Source: Nocardioides allogilvus
GTDB taxonomy: Bacteria; Actinomycetota; Actinomycetes; Propionibacteriales; Nocardioidaceae
Direction: 5' to 3'
DNA: 64,000 bases
Assembly: GCF_003047285.1 (NCBI RefSeq)
Contig: NZ_PZYX01000005.1
Span: 157,285-221,284, forward strand
Shown here piece after piece: positions 31,954 through 43,936 of the stretch. A program made the position numbers and the translations under genes. Numbering within the stretch: the stretch's first letter is position 1; the number at the start of each line of letters is the position of its first letter. The notes under the pieces are model-generated. The model was not told the origin of the DNA. It was given only the letters and a program-made list of their open reading frames with translations, and did no database searches.

Positions 31954-33420
31954 ATGACCACCGCCGCGATCGACAGCATCCCGGGTCCTGTTCCCGGGGC
32001 TGGTCTCGATGTCTGCGACGCCGATGTCACCTTGTCCCTGGCGGAGTCGTCGACGCGCGCTCGACGGTTCGCGGAGGTCGAGGACCTCCTGGTGGTCGCA
32101 CACTGGGCCGACCTGCACTCAGACCCGCCGGCGCACGACCCCGACCTCCCTGCGCACGCGCGGGAGAAGATGGTCCAGCCCGGCGGCGACGGGACGCCGT
32201 CGCTGCGCGAATACGCCGTCGCCGAGCTCGCCTTCGCCCGCCAGACCCACCACGCCACGACCCGGGCCGCGATCGCCGACATCCTCGACCTGCGCCACCG
32301 GCTCCCCCTCACCTTCGCCGTCGTGATGGCCCTCGAGTGCGAACCGTGGGTCGCCCGCAAGGTCGCCGTCATCTCGCGCCACCTCGACGCGGTAGCGGTC
32401 GGGATCGTCGACCGGGCCGTGGCAGTGGCCATCGCAGGCGACGCACCAGCGGTCATGCTCGACCTTGCCCGCGCCAAGACCATCGAGGCGGACCCGCAGC
32501 ACGAGCAGGACCGACTCGAGTTCGAGGCCCGCCATCGCTATGTCGCCCTGTCCCGCGCCGACGAGTCCGGCCTGCGCAACGTCATCGCGCGGGTCACCGC
32601 CGGCGAGGCTGTCTGGATCGACGCAACGGTCGACCGCGTCGCCGACATCCTCGCCACCACCCACGGCCACGACCACAACCGCGACGAGCTGCGCGCCATG
32701 GCCTTCGGCTGGCTGGCTCGCCCCGCCGACCTCCTGCAGCTGCTCCTCGACCACACCGAGCCGGAGACGGACGGGCCCGAGATCACGGCAGACAGCCGAC
32801 CGGTCTGGGCACCCGCCCACCTGGAACAGACCCTCGCCGGTCTCGCTGCGCTCAGCTGTCGCCAGCTCGCCTCCCTGCGGCCCAAGGCCGTGGTTCACGT
32901 CCACCTCACCGACTCCGCACTCCAGAGCGGCAGTGGCCTCGCGCGGATCGAGGAGCTCGGGCCGACGCTCGTCCAGCACCTCGCCGACCTCCTCGGCCAC
33001 GCAGACATCAGCCTGCAGCCCGTCCGCGACCTCAACGGCCGGATCCGGATCAACGACTACGAGCACCCCGATCGGCTCAAGGACCACACCTGGCACCTCA
33101 GCGGTGGAGACGTGTTCCCCCACGCCCCACCGGGCGCCAGGCTCAGGGTCGACTACGACCACCCCACGCCGTACGACAAGCACGGACCGCCCGGGCAGAC
33201 CGGCACCCACAACTCCGGGCCACTGCGGCGGACCCATCACCGCTGGAAGACCTTCGGGGGCTACCAGTGCCGACAAGCCGGCCCCGGCCGCTACCTCTGG
33301 CGAACACCCCGAGGCCGCTACTACCTGCGCGACCACACCGGCACTCGTCGACTCGACCCCGACCTGGCCGAGATGATCATGTCCGCGCCGCGCGGCGTCG
33401 ACCTCTATCCGGTGAAGTGA
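31954..33420 (+). CDS. DUF222/HNH endonuclease-like (13E12 repeat) protein
   Basis: This 488-residue protein matches the actinobacterial 13E12/DUF222 family. A helical N-terminal region of about 300 residues is followed by a C-terminal HNH-like region (LRVDYDHPTPYDKHG, NSGPLRRTHHRWKTFGGY). HNH units with DUF222 are often part of mobile or repeated families whose role is unresolved. Several histidines and aspartates are present but the canonical cysteine pairs of many HNH nucleases are missing, so metal binding may differ. The 125 bases upstream hold lower-GC sequence (around 31896-31950) that may be the promoter. Its end overlaps the S66 peptidase gene by 16 bases. Confidence 0.72.
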   Translation: MTTAAIDSIPGPVPGAGLDVCDADVTLSLAESSTRARRFAEVEDLLVVAHWADLHSDPPAHDPDLPAHAREKMVQPGGDGTPSLREYAVAELAFARQTHHATTRAAIADILDLRHRLPLTFAVVMALECEPWVARKVAVISRHLDAVAVGIVDRAVAVAIAGDAPAVMLDLARAKTIEADPQHEQDRLEFEARHRYVALSRADESGLRNVIARVTAGEAVWIDATVDRVADILATTHGHDHNRDELRAMAFGWLARPADLLQLLLDHTEPETDGPEITADSRPVWAPAHLEQTLAGLAALSCRQLASLRPKAVVHVHLTDSALQSGSGLARIEELGPTLVQHLADLLGHADISLQPVRDLNGRIRINDYEHPDRLKDHTWHLSGGDVFPHAPPGARLRVDYDHPTPYDKHGPPGQTGTHNSGPLRRTHHRWKTFGGYQCRQAGPGRYLWRTPRGRYYLRDHTGTRRLDPDLAEMIMSAPRGVDLYPVK

Positions 33421-34438
33421 GCCGTGATCTCCCGCTGCGCGCCGTCCACGGTGACGCGGCCGCCGTAGGGCAACAGCAGCTGCGGTTGGGTGTGCCCGAA
33501 GTCCACGTCGAGGACGACGACGAGCTCGGGGTTGTAGTCCGCGACGGCCGCCAGGACGGCTTCGTGCCGCTCGGCGACCGCGACGGCGATCTCGGCCTCG
33601 GTCTTCGGGGCCTCACGCGACGTCACCGGCGGTCGACCCCACAACAGCGCGGAAGCGGCGCCGAGGATGCCTCGCTCCCCCAGGTTGCGCAGCATCCGGA
33701 AGCACTGGGACGCGGACGGCATCTCCTCGGAGGCCTCCAAGGCGAGCACGCATCCGTCGTACGTCGACACGGGATGCATCCAGCGACCGACCGCGAGTGT
33801 CATCTCGACGCTCTCCAGACAGCCGCCCCACACGGCTCCGGTCACCGAGCGTGACGGCCCCGACCACACCCAGGGCGAGGCCGGCCAGTCCGGTGCCACG
33901 TCGACCAGCGCTGCCGGCGATGCCCAGTCGAGGCCGAAGTCGCGGGTCCGCTCCGGCGGGACGAGAGTCAGTGAGCCGCCGAACAAGGCGGCGCGCAGCG
34001 ACTGCAGGTGCAGCGGGTCGACGCCGGGACCGGGGCCGAGGTGGACGGAGGTCGAGCCGCCGTACACGCCGCCGACACCGTGGAACCACAGCCAGTTGGA
34101 GAGGTTCGTGTTGTCGCTGTAGCCAAGGAACCGCTTCGGGTTCGCGAGCATCCGGTCCGGGTCGAGGTGGCGCAGCACGGTGATCTGGTCGTCGCCGCCG
34201 ATGGTGGCCATCACCGCGGCGATGGAGTCGTCCTCGAAGGCGGCCATCAGGTCCGATGCCCGCTCGGCAGCCGTGCCCTGGACTCGGGTGAACGGAAACT
34301 CGACGGGCTCGAGGTCAAGCTCGCGAAGACGTCCGAGCGCCTGTTCGTGGAGGTCCGGAAAGACCTCCGGGCCACACCATGACGGTGACACGACCGCGAT
34401 CCGGTCACCGGGCTGGACGGGCGGCGGCAGCACGACGG

Positions 34439-34442
<4 letters not shown>
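33405..34442 (-). CDS. S66-family peptidase (LD-carboxypeptidase/MccF-like)
   Basis: This 345-residue protein starts at GTG 34442 inside the FadE34 stop (GTGA). It has PGDRIAVVSPSW at the N terminus and the nucleophile S109 in RFLGYSDNTNL. An ALEASEEMP segment fits the catalytic Glu region, and the histidine is in VDFGHTQPQLLLPYGG. S66 enzymes are cytoplasmic serine carboxypeptidases acting on murein tetrapeptides or, in MccF, on toxic acyl-adenylate conjugates. It is translationally coupled to a steroid acyl-CoA dehydrogenase, which is odd for cell-wall recycling and suggests a detoxifying or amidase role. The family call is strong; the role is open. Confidence 0.85.
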
Positions 34443-38223
<3,781 letters not shown>

Positions 38224-38234
<11 letters not shown>

Positions 38235-39000
38235 CGCTCGAGGCGGAGTCGACGGCCGTCTCCGGCTTGCGGAAGTAGAGCACCATGCTCTTGCCGATCA
38301 TCGGGTCGAGCACCTTGCCGGCCACCTTCAGCGCCTTGGGGTTCTTCATGATCTCCCACACCAGCAGCTTGTGGTAGGCCTTCGCCAGCGGGTGCTTGTC
38401 GTTGGTGACACCGACGGCGCACTTGATCCACCAGTACGGCGAGTGCAGCCCGTGCGCATAGCCCTTGCCCTCGAAGACCATCGCGTCGCCGGGCGTGCCG
38501 TCGTTGAACCGACCGGCCTTGGTGACCTTGTCGACCAGCTCGTGGTCGGTGTAGATCCGGACGTGGCCGCCCTCGGCGTTGTGGTAGTCGTCGGAGAGCT
38601 TCCAGTTGATGACCTCGGGCAGCCAGCGCGGCACCGAGATCGCCAGCGTGCCGCCGGGACGCAGCACCCGGACCAGCTCCTTGATCGCGTCGACGTCGTG
38701 GTGGATGTGCTCGAGCACCTCGGCCGCGACGATGCGGTCGAACTCGCCGTCGGCGAACGGCAGGGCGAGCGCGTCGCCCTGCTTGGTGTCCGCCTCGGCG
38801 CCGTCCGGCACCTCGCCGGCCTCCTTCATCGCGCCGAACCACTCGCGCACGGTCGCGAGCTCATCGGCGTCCTGGTCGAAGGCGATGACGTCGGCGCCAC
38901 GCTTGTACATCTCGAAGGCGTGGCGACCCGCGCCGCAGCCCATGTCCAGCACCCGGTCACCGGGGCGCAGGCCCAGGCGGTCGAAATCAACGGTCAGCAC
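38224..39000 (-). CDS. Class I SAM-dependent methyltransferase (UbiE/type 11-like)
   Basis: This is a 258-residue type 11 methyltransferase with SAM motif I VLDMGCGAGRHAFEMYKRG near residue 18, FDQDADEL as the ribose-binding acidic loop, and FDRIVAAEVLEHIHHD as motif II. The start is GTG at 39000, inside the end of the GT4 gene (14-base overlap). The downstream prenyltransferase-like gene overlaps by 11 bases. Clustering with a GT4 transferase suggests O-methylation of a glycan or glycolipid. Similar pairs occur in mycobacteria (Rv0224c-Rv0225). The actual acceptor is not known. Confidence 0.82.
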
Positions 39001-40261
39001 TGATGTTCTCCTTCGTGGCGCCAGCGTGCTCGGCACGGTAGCTGTCGATCGTTCGTTCGTACGCCGCTGCGGTGGCCGCGGCCACGGCCCGCCAGCTGAA
39101 GAGTCGCTGCACCCGCTCGCGGCCGGCGCGGCCCATCCGGGCCCGTCGCTCGGGGTCGTCGATGAGCTCCAGGAGCGCCAGCTCCAGCTCGCCGACGTCG
39201 CCCGGGGTGACCAGGATCGCGCACTCCCCGTCGGGTCCGACGACCTCGGGGATGGCGCCGGCGCGGGACACGACGAGCGGGGTCTCGCACGCCATCAGCT
39301 CGGCGGTCGGCAGCGAGAAGCCCTCGTAGAGCGACGGGACGCAGGCGAGCTCGGCAGAGCCCATCACCGCGACGAGCTCCTCCTGGGAGACGCCGTTGAC
39401 GAAGGTGACGTGCTCGCCGATGCCGAGCTGGTCGATCAGCTTCTCGGTGCGACCGCCCGGCTCGGGCTTGGTCACGAGCAGCAGCTCGACATCGCGCTCG
39501 GTGCGCAGCTTGGCGAAGGCCTCCAGCAGGGTCGCGATGCCCTTCATCGGGGCGTCGGCGCTGGCCATCGCGAGGATGCGGCCCGGGACGCGCGCCACGG
39601 TCGGCGGAACGAACGCGTCGTCGACGCCCAGCAGCACGGTCTCCATGCGGGCCGGGTCGACGCCGAAGTCCTTGGCGATGTCGCGCGCCGAGGTGTCCGA
39701 CGGCGTGAGGATCGTGCGCGCCTGGCGGGCGACCTTCGTCTGCATGCGCAAGAAGCCGTACCACCGGCGCAGCGAGAGCTTCTTGCGCAGCGTCGGGGCC
39801 GCGGCGAGGTCGATGCGCCGGTCGAAGGTGATCGGGTGGTGGATCGTGGTCAGGAGCGGGAGCCCCATCTTCTCGATCTCGAGCATGCCGTAGCCCAGGA
39901 CCTGGTTGTCGTGGGCGATGTCGAAGTCGTCGACGCGGTCCTTCAGCAGCCGCGCGACGCGCGAGCTGAACGTCTTCGGCTCCGGGAAGCCGGCGGTCCA
40001 CATCGTCAGGACCTCCTCGACGTCGATGAGGTCGCGGAACTCGCTGAGCCTCGGCGTCCGGAAGGGGTCAGGCTCGCGGTAGAGGTCGAGGCTCGGCACC
40101 TTGGTGAGCGTCACGCCCTCGTCGAGCTCGGGGTAGGGCTGACCGGAGAACACCTCGACATCGTGACCGAGGTTGACGAGCTCTCGACTCAGGTGCCGGA
40201 TGTAGATCCCCTGGCCGCCGCAGTGTGGCTTGCTCCGGTAGGACAGCAATGCAATGCGCAC
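38987..40261 (-). CDS. GT4-family glycosyltransferase
   Basis: This 424-residue GT-B glycosyltransferase has the N-terminal glycine loop HCGGQGIYIRHLSREL, TPSDTSARDIAKDFGV in the interdomain region, and the GT4 donor motif VPSLYEGFSLPTAELMACETPLV (in part). It likely transfers a hexose from NDP- or GDP-sugar to an envelope glycolipid or polysaccharide in the cytoplasm. The GTG start lies about 20 bases from a KstR-like site shared with divergent kstR. It leads a three-gene operon with a methyltransferase and a prenyltransferase-like protein. The glycan is unknown. Confidence 0.85.
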   Translation of the reverse strand: MRIALLSYRSKPHCGGQGIYIRHLSRELVNLGHDVEVFSGQPYPELDEGVTLTKVPSLDLYREPDPFRTPRLSEFRDLIDVEEVLTMWTAGFPEPKTFSSRVARLLKDRVDDFDIAHDNQVLGYGMLEIEKMGLPLLTTIHHPITFDRRIDLAAAPTLRKKLSLRRWYGFLRMQTKVARQARTILTPSDTSARDIAKDFGVDPARMETVLLGVDDAFVPPTVARVPGRILAMASADAPMKGIATLLEAFAKLRTERDVELLLVTKPEPGGRTEKLIDQLGIGEHVTFVNGVSQEELVAVMGSAELACVPSLYEGFSLPTAELMACETPLVVSRAGAIPEVVGPDGECAILVTPGDVGELELALLELIDDPERRARMGRAGRERVQRLFSWRAVAAATAAAYERTIDSYRAEHAGATKENISADR

Positions 40262-40282
40262 GCGCCGCGACCTTTCTAGAAG

Positions 40283-40296
40283 TGAAACGTGTTCCT
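40283..40296. promoter_or_regulatory. KstR-like operator, one mismatch, between GT4 operon and kstR
   Basis: TGAAACGTGTTCCT matches the KstR consensus at seven of eight fixed positions; the last A is T, with an A one base further on. It is positioned for autoregulation of kstR and control of the GT4 operon. Confidence 0.6.
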
Positions 40297-40375
40297 ATTA
40301 TGTCTCACCCGTTGATAACCTTCTCGGGTGTTCAACTGGGCACGCTCGGTGACTGTTCCATGCAGCCTTGTGCCC

Positions 40376-40399
40376 CGTGTCACAGACCGTGTCACAGAC
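40376..40399. repeat. Tandem 12-bp direct repeat in the kstR leader
   Basis: CGTGTCACAGAC occurs twice with no spacing, at 40376-40387 and 40388-40399, ending 18 bases before the kstR start codon. It could be a regulator half-site array or a replication slip. No known motif is recognised. Confidence 0.55.
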
Positions 40400-40417
40400 G
40401 ACTACTTGGAGGCATGG

Positions 40418-41017
40418 GTGAGCAGCACCAACGCGGTGGCGAGCGACGAGATCGGCTCGAACGCGCAGCGTGAGCGCCGCGAGCGCATCCTCGACGCCAC
40501 GATCGCACTCGCCTCGAAGGGCGGCTTCGACGCCGTCCAGATGCGTGCGGTCGCGGAGCAGGCCGACGTCGCCCTCGGCACCCTGTACCGCTACTTCCCC
40601 TCCAAGATCCACCTGCTGGTCACCGCCCTCGCCCGCGAGTTCGAGCGTGCCGAGTCGACCCTCGCCACCCGCACTATCTCCGGCGACACCCCGGCCGACC
40701 GGGTGATCTCGGTGCTGCGGCGCACCACCCGCGGCCTGCAGGGCGACCCGCACCTGACCGATGCGCTGACCCGCGCGTTCATGTTCGCCGACAAGTCGGC
40801 AGCCCAGGAGATCCACGCCGTCGGCATGCTGCTGACCCGCATGCTCACCCGCGCCATGCACCCCGGCACCGACGAGGTCAGCGACGACGACATCGCCATC
40901 GCGCGCGTCATCGGCGACGTCTGGCTCTCCGCGCTCGTCGCGTGGGTGACCGGTCGCAGCACGGCCGAGGAGACCGCGGCCCACATGGAGCGCGCGGTCC
41001 GCCTCATCCTGCGCTGA
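40418..41017 (+). CDS. kstR: TetR-family repressor KstR
   Basis: This is a 199-residue TetR regulator from GTG 40418, which follows GGAGG at 5 bases spacing; a longer frame at 40328 lacks homology. The HTH region (AQRERRERILDATIALASKGG, here abbreviated, and QMRAVAEQADVALGTLYRYFPSK) is nearly the same as mycobacterial KstR, which is also 199 residues. KstR represses steroid uptake, side-chain and A/B-ring genes and is released by a steroid CoA thioester (family knowledge). The many KstR operators in this window are its likely targets. A one-mismatch site upstream suggests autoregulation. Confidence 0.94.
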   Translation: MSSTNAVASDEIGSNAQRERRERILDATIALASKGGFDAVQMRAVAEQADVALGTLYRYFPSKIHLLVTALAREFERAESTLATRTISGDTPADRVISVLRRTTRGLQGDPHLTDALTRAFMFADKSAAQEIHAVGMLLTRMLTRAMHPGTDEVSDDDIAIARVIGDVWLSALVAWVTGRSTAEETAAHMERAVRLILR

Positions 41018-41037
41018 GCGCGGACTGCCCGCTCAGC
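41013..41037. terminator. Candidate bidirectional terminator hairpin
   Basis: GCTGAGCG at 41013-41020 pairs with CGCTCAGC at 41030-41037 around a 9-base loop, between the convergent kstR and SDR genes. It spans both stop regions. No U-tract follows, so function as a terminator is uncertain. Confidence 0.45.
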
Positions 41038-41788
41038 CGCCGAAGGCGTGCGTTGCGGTGACGCCCCCGTCGACCGCGATCTCGGCGCCGGTGATGTAGC
41101 TGCTCTCGTCACTGGCCAGGAAGACGTAGGTCGGAGCGATGTCGCCCGGGGTCCCGACGCGGCGCATCGGCACCTTCGTGGCGCCGTACTCCATCGCCGC
41201 GTCCCCGCCGTGCTCCTGGGTCATCGGGGTGTCGATCATCCCCGGGTGCACCGAGTTGACCCGGATGTTGCGGCGCGCGAGCTCGTGGCTGGCGGCCTTG
41301 GTCATCCCGCGGATGGCCCACTTCGAGCCGCAGTAGGCCACCAGCGACCCCATGCCGCCGAGCCCCTCGACCGAGGAGGCGTTGATGATCGAGCCGCCGC
41401 CGTTGCGCTTCATCGTGGGCGTCACCGCCTGCATGCCCAGGAAGCAGCCCTGCAGGTTGACGCCCCAGACGAGCTGTGCCTCGGCGAGCGGCATCTTGTC
41501 GATGTCACCGAAGCGGAGGATGCCGGCGTTGTTGACGAGCACGCCCACCGGGCCGAAGCGCTCGTCGGTGTCGGCCACCAGGGCCTCCCACGAGGCCGGG
41601 TCGGAGACGTCGTGGCGCGTGAAGTGGGCACGCTCCCCCAGCTCCTCGGCCAGGGCCTGGCCGCCCGCCTCGTTGATGTCGGCGATCGCGACCGACGCTC
41701 CCTCGGCGACGAAGGCGCGCACGATCGCCTCCCCCTGCCCCTGTGCTCCCCCGGTGACGATGGCGACCTTGCCGGTCAGACGACTCAT
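41033..41788 (-). CDS. SDR-family hydroxysteroid dehydrogenase-like oxidoreductase
   Basis: This 251-residue classical SDR has VTGGAQGQGEAIVRAF as its coenzyme motif, NNAG near residue 88, and the catalytic Ser plus YxxxK in INASSVEG and VAYCGSKWA. It resembles 3-alpha/20-beta-hydroxysteroid dehydrogenases such as mycobacterial FabG3. It is the last gene of the fpr-fdxD-hsd4A operon, 9 bases after hsd4A. The likely role is NAD(P)-linked oxidation of a steroid hydroxyl, supported by context but not proven. Confidence 0.83.
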   Translation of the reverse strand: MSRLTGKVAIVTGGAQGQGEAIVRAFVAEGASVAIADINEAGGQALAEELGERAHFTRHDVSDPASWEALVADTDERFGPVGVLVNNAGILRFGDIDKMPLAEAQLVWGVNLQGCFLGMQAVTPTMKRNGGGSIINASSVEGLGGMGSLVAYCGSKWAIRGMTKAASHELARRNIRVNSVHPGMIDTPMTQEHGGDAAMEYGATKVPMRRVGTPGDIAPTYVFLASDESSYITGAEIAVDGGVTATHAFGG

Positions 41789-41797
41789 GAGTGCCTC

Positions 41798-42706
41798 TCA
41801 GATCTTCAGCTGCATGACGGAGTCGGCGGCGAAGCCGACAGCGGGGTCCCGGTCGGCGAAGTAGCCTCCGAGCTGGGTCTCGAGGTCGGCCTGCGTCCAC
41901 GCGGCGGCCGACGCGTCGAAGCGCTGCTCGACCACCGGCGCCGCGAGCAACGCCACCATGCCGCCGTACACGACGAAGACCTGGCCGGTGATGCGCGCGG
42001 CGGCCGGCGAGGCGAGGTAGGCGACGAAGGGGGCGACGTGGTCGGGCGAGTAGGGGTCGACCTCCTGGCCCGACGTGTCCTCGCCGAAGACCGCCTCGGT
42101 CATGGCCGTGCGGGCGCGCGGGCAGATCGCATTGGCGCTCACGCCGATGCGGCCGAGCCCGCGGGCCGCCGAGAGCGTCAGTGCGGTGATGCCGGCCTTG
42201 GCCGCGGCGTAGTTGGCCTGGCCGGGCGAGCCGGACAGGAACGCCTCGGACGCGGTGTTGATGATCCGGCCGTAGACCTGTCCGTCGGTCTCCTTCGAGA
42301 GGGCCCGCCAGTGCGCCGCGGCGTTGCGGGTCAGCAGGAAGTGACCGCGCAGGTGCACCTTGAGGACGAGGTCCCACTCCTCGTCGCTGAGGTTGAACAG
42401 CATCTTGTCGCGGGTGATGCCGGCGTTGTTGACGACGATGTCGAGCGAGCCGAACTCGCCGAGCGCGGTCGCGAGCATCGCGTCGGCGGTGCTGCGCTCC
42501 CCCACGTCGCCGGTGACGATCCGCACCTCGACGCCACGCGACCGGATCTCCTCGGCGGCGTCGTCGGCTGCACCGGGCAGGTCGTTGAGGACGATCCGGG
42601 CGCCCTGGTCGGCGAGGGCGAGCGCCTCGGCGCGGCCGAGACCGGCGCCGGCGCCGGTGACGACGGCGACACGGCCGTCGAGATTGGCAGAGGCTTCGAG
42701 GCTCAT
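41798..42706 (-). CDS. hsd4A: 17-beta-hydroxysteroid/hydroxyacyl-CoA dehydrogenase Hsd4A
   Basis: This 302-residue SDR resembles the dehydrogenase domain of peroxisomal multifunctional enzyme type 2. It has VTGAGAGLGRAEALALADQGA, then NNAGITRDKMLFNLSDEEWD, and the catalytic Ser and YxxxK in TASEAFLSG and ANYAAAKAG. A C-terminal extension reaches DSVMQLKI. Hsd4A oxidises side-chain hydroxyacyl-CoA and 17-beta-hydroxysteroids. Its ATG overlaps the ferredoxin stop (ATGA). In M. tuberculosis hsd4A-fdxD likewise lie next to mce4 (Rv3502c-Rv3503c). Confidence 0.9.
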   Translation of the reverse strand: MSLEASANLDGRVAVVTGAGAGLGRAEALALADQGARIVLNDLPGAADDAAEEIRSRGVEVRIVTGDVGERSTADAMLATALGEFGSLDIVVNNAGITRDKMLFNLSDEEWDLVLKVHLRGHFLLTRNAAAHWRALSKETDGQVYGRIINTASEAFLSGSPGQANYAAAKAGITALTLSAARGLGRIGVSANAICPRARTAMTEAVFGEDTSGQEVDPYSPDHVAPFVAYLASPAAARITGQVFVVYGGMVALLAAPVVEQRFDASAAAWTQADLETQLGGYFADRDPAVGFAADSVMQLKI

Positions 42707-42909
42707 CCGTCCGTGGGTGCTTCCTGGAGCGAGATCGCGGCTTTGGGGCACGACGCCACCGCACGCCGGACGGAGTCGAGGTCCTCGGGACCGACGTGCT
42801 CCTTCTTCACGACGAGGTAGTCGTCGTCGTCGAGCTCGAACACCTCGGGCGCCAGCGCCTCGCACATGGCATTGGACTCGCACAGGTCGAAGTCGACCAA
42901 GACCTTCAT
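42703..42909 (-). CDS. fdxD: 3Fe-4S-type ferredoxin, FdxD-like
   Basis: This is a 68-residue acidic ferredoxin with cluster ligands C10, C16 (DLCESNAMC) and C54 (ASCPKAA). The fourth cysteine position is Asn/Ala, as in actinobacterial 3Fe-4S ferredoxins that feed cytochrome P450s. I chose the ATG at 42909, preceded by GAAGG. It lies between ferredoxin reductase and hsd4A and overlaps hsd4A. It likely passes electrons to a steroid P450 or other oxygenase, none of which is encoded in this window. Confidence 0.88.
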   Translation of the reverse strand: MKVLVDFDLCESNAMCEALAPEVFELDDDDYLVVKKEHVGPEDLDSVRRAVASCPKAAISLQEAPTDG

Positions 42910-42931
42910 GATGCTGCCTTCATCGTGTGAA

Positions 42932-43897
42932 TCATCCTTCGCTGGAGTGGCCGGGGAAGACATGGGCGGACGGGTCGATCGCCACGGCCGCGTTGTTGAC
43001 GGCGGTGGCGGCCTCGCCGAAGCCGACGGCGATCAGCCGGACCTTGCCGGGATATTCGGTGATGTCGCCGGCGGCGAAGACCCGCTCGAGGTTGGTCCGC
43101 ATCGAGGAGTCGACGACGACGTGACGCTTGTCGGTGGTGATGCCCCAGGTCTGGAAGGCTCCCAGGTCGGCGATGAAACCGAGGGCGGCGACGACCGCCT
43201 GCGCCGGGCGGACGACGGGCTCCTCGCCGTCGACGACGATCTCGACCTCCTCGACCCCGTCGGTGCCGCGCAGCGCGGTGACCTGGGCCTTGGTGATGAT
43301 CTCGACCGAGGAGTCACGCACCGCGGCGACGGTCCGCTCGTGTGCCCGGAAGGCGTCCCTGCGGTGCACGAGCGTCACCGAGCTGGCCATCGGCTCGAGG
43401 TGCTGGGCCCAGTCGAACGCGCTGTCGCCACCGCCGACGATCACGACGTCCTTGCCGTGGTACGGCGCGAAGCTGGGCACGAAGAACTCGAGACCGCGCC
43501 CCACCCAGCCCTCCCCGGCGGGCAGCGCACGCGGGCTGAACTTGCCGATGCCGGCCGTGATCAGCACGGCGCCGGCGTCGATCAGGGTGCCGTCGTCGAG
43601 GCCCACCACGACCCGGTCGCCCTGGTGGGCGAGCGTCTCAGCGGTGCGGTCGAGGAAGTAGTCGGGCTTGGCGGTGTCGGCCTGGGCCACCAGCCCGGCC
43701 ACCAGGTCACGGCCCTTGACCGAGGGGAAGCCGGCGACGTCGAGGATCGCCTTCTCGGGATACATCGCGGTGATCTGGCCGCCCAGCTCGGGCAGCGAGT
43801 CGACGACGGCGACGCTCAGGCCGCGGAATCCCGCGTAGTAGGCCGAGAACAGGCCGGTCGGGCCCGCACCGATGATGAGCAGATCGACCTGCGGCAC
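42932..43897 (-). CDS. Thioredoxin reductase-like ferredoxin/flavodoxin-NADP+ reductase
   Basis: This is a 321-residue flavoprotein with an FAD-binding GAGPTGLFSAYYAGF, NADPH-binding VIVGGGDSAFDWAQ and a second FAD contact VFAAGDITEYPG. It lacks the CxxC redox pair of thioredoxin reductases, which fits the YumC-type ferredoxin-NADP+ reductase group. Adjacent fdxD is the likely partner, giving an NADPH to ferredoxin chain for steroid oxygenases. The GTG start follows GGGAGGGAG and lies 23 bases from an exact KstR operator. It opens a four-gene operon. Confidence 0.88.
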   Translation of the reverse strand: MPQVDLLIIGAGPTGLFSAYYAGFRGLSVAVVDSLPELGGQITAMYPEKAILDVAGFPSVKGRDLVAGLVAQADTAKPDYFLDRTAETLAHQGDRVVVGLDDGTLIDAGAVLITAGIGKFSPRALPAGEGWVGRGLEFFVPSFAPYHGKDVVIVGGGDSAFDWAQHLEPMASSVTLVHRRDAFRAHERTVAAVRDSSVEIITKAQVTALRGTDGVEEVEIVVDGEEPVVRPAQAVVAALGFIADLGAFQTWGITTDKRHVVVDSSMRTNLERVFAAGDITEYPGKVRLIAVGFGEAATAVNNAAVAIDPSAHVFPGHSSEG

Positions 43898-43920
43898 AAC
43901 GACTCCCTCCCGACCGACAC

Positions 43921-43934
43921 TAGAACACGTTCTA
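43921..43934. promoter_or_regulatory. KstR operator upstream of the ferredoxin reductase operon
   Basis: TAGAACACGTTCTA is an exact KstR consensus and perfect palindrome. It begins 2 bases after the stop codon of the last Mce-associated gene and precedes the GTG at 43897, so it gives the downstream operon its own steroid control. Confidence 0.88.
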
Positions 43935-43936
43935 CT

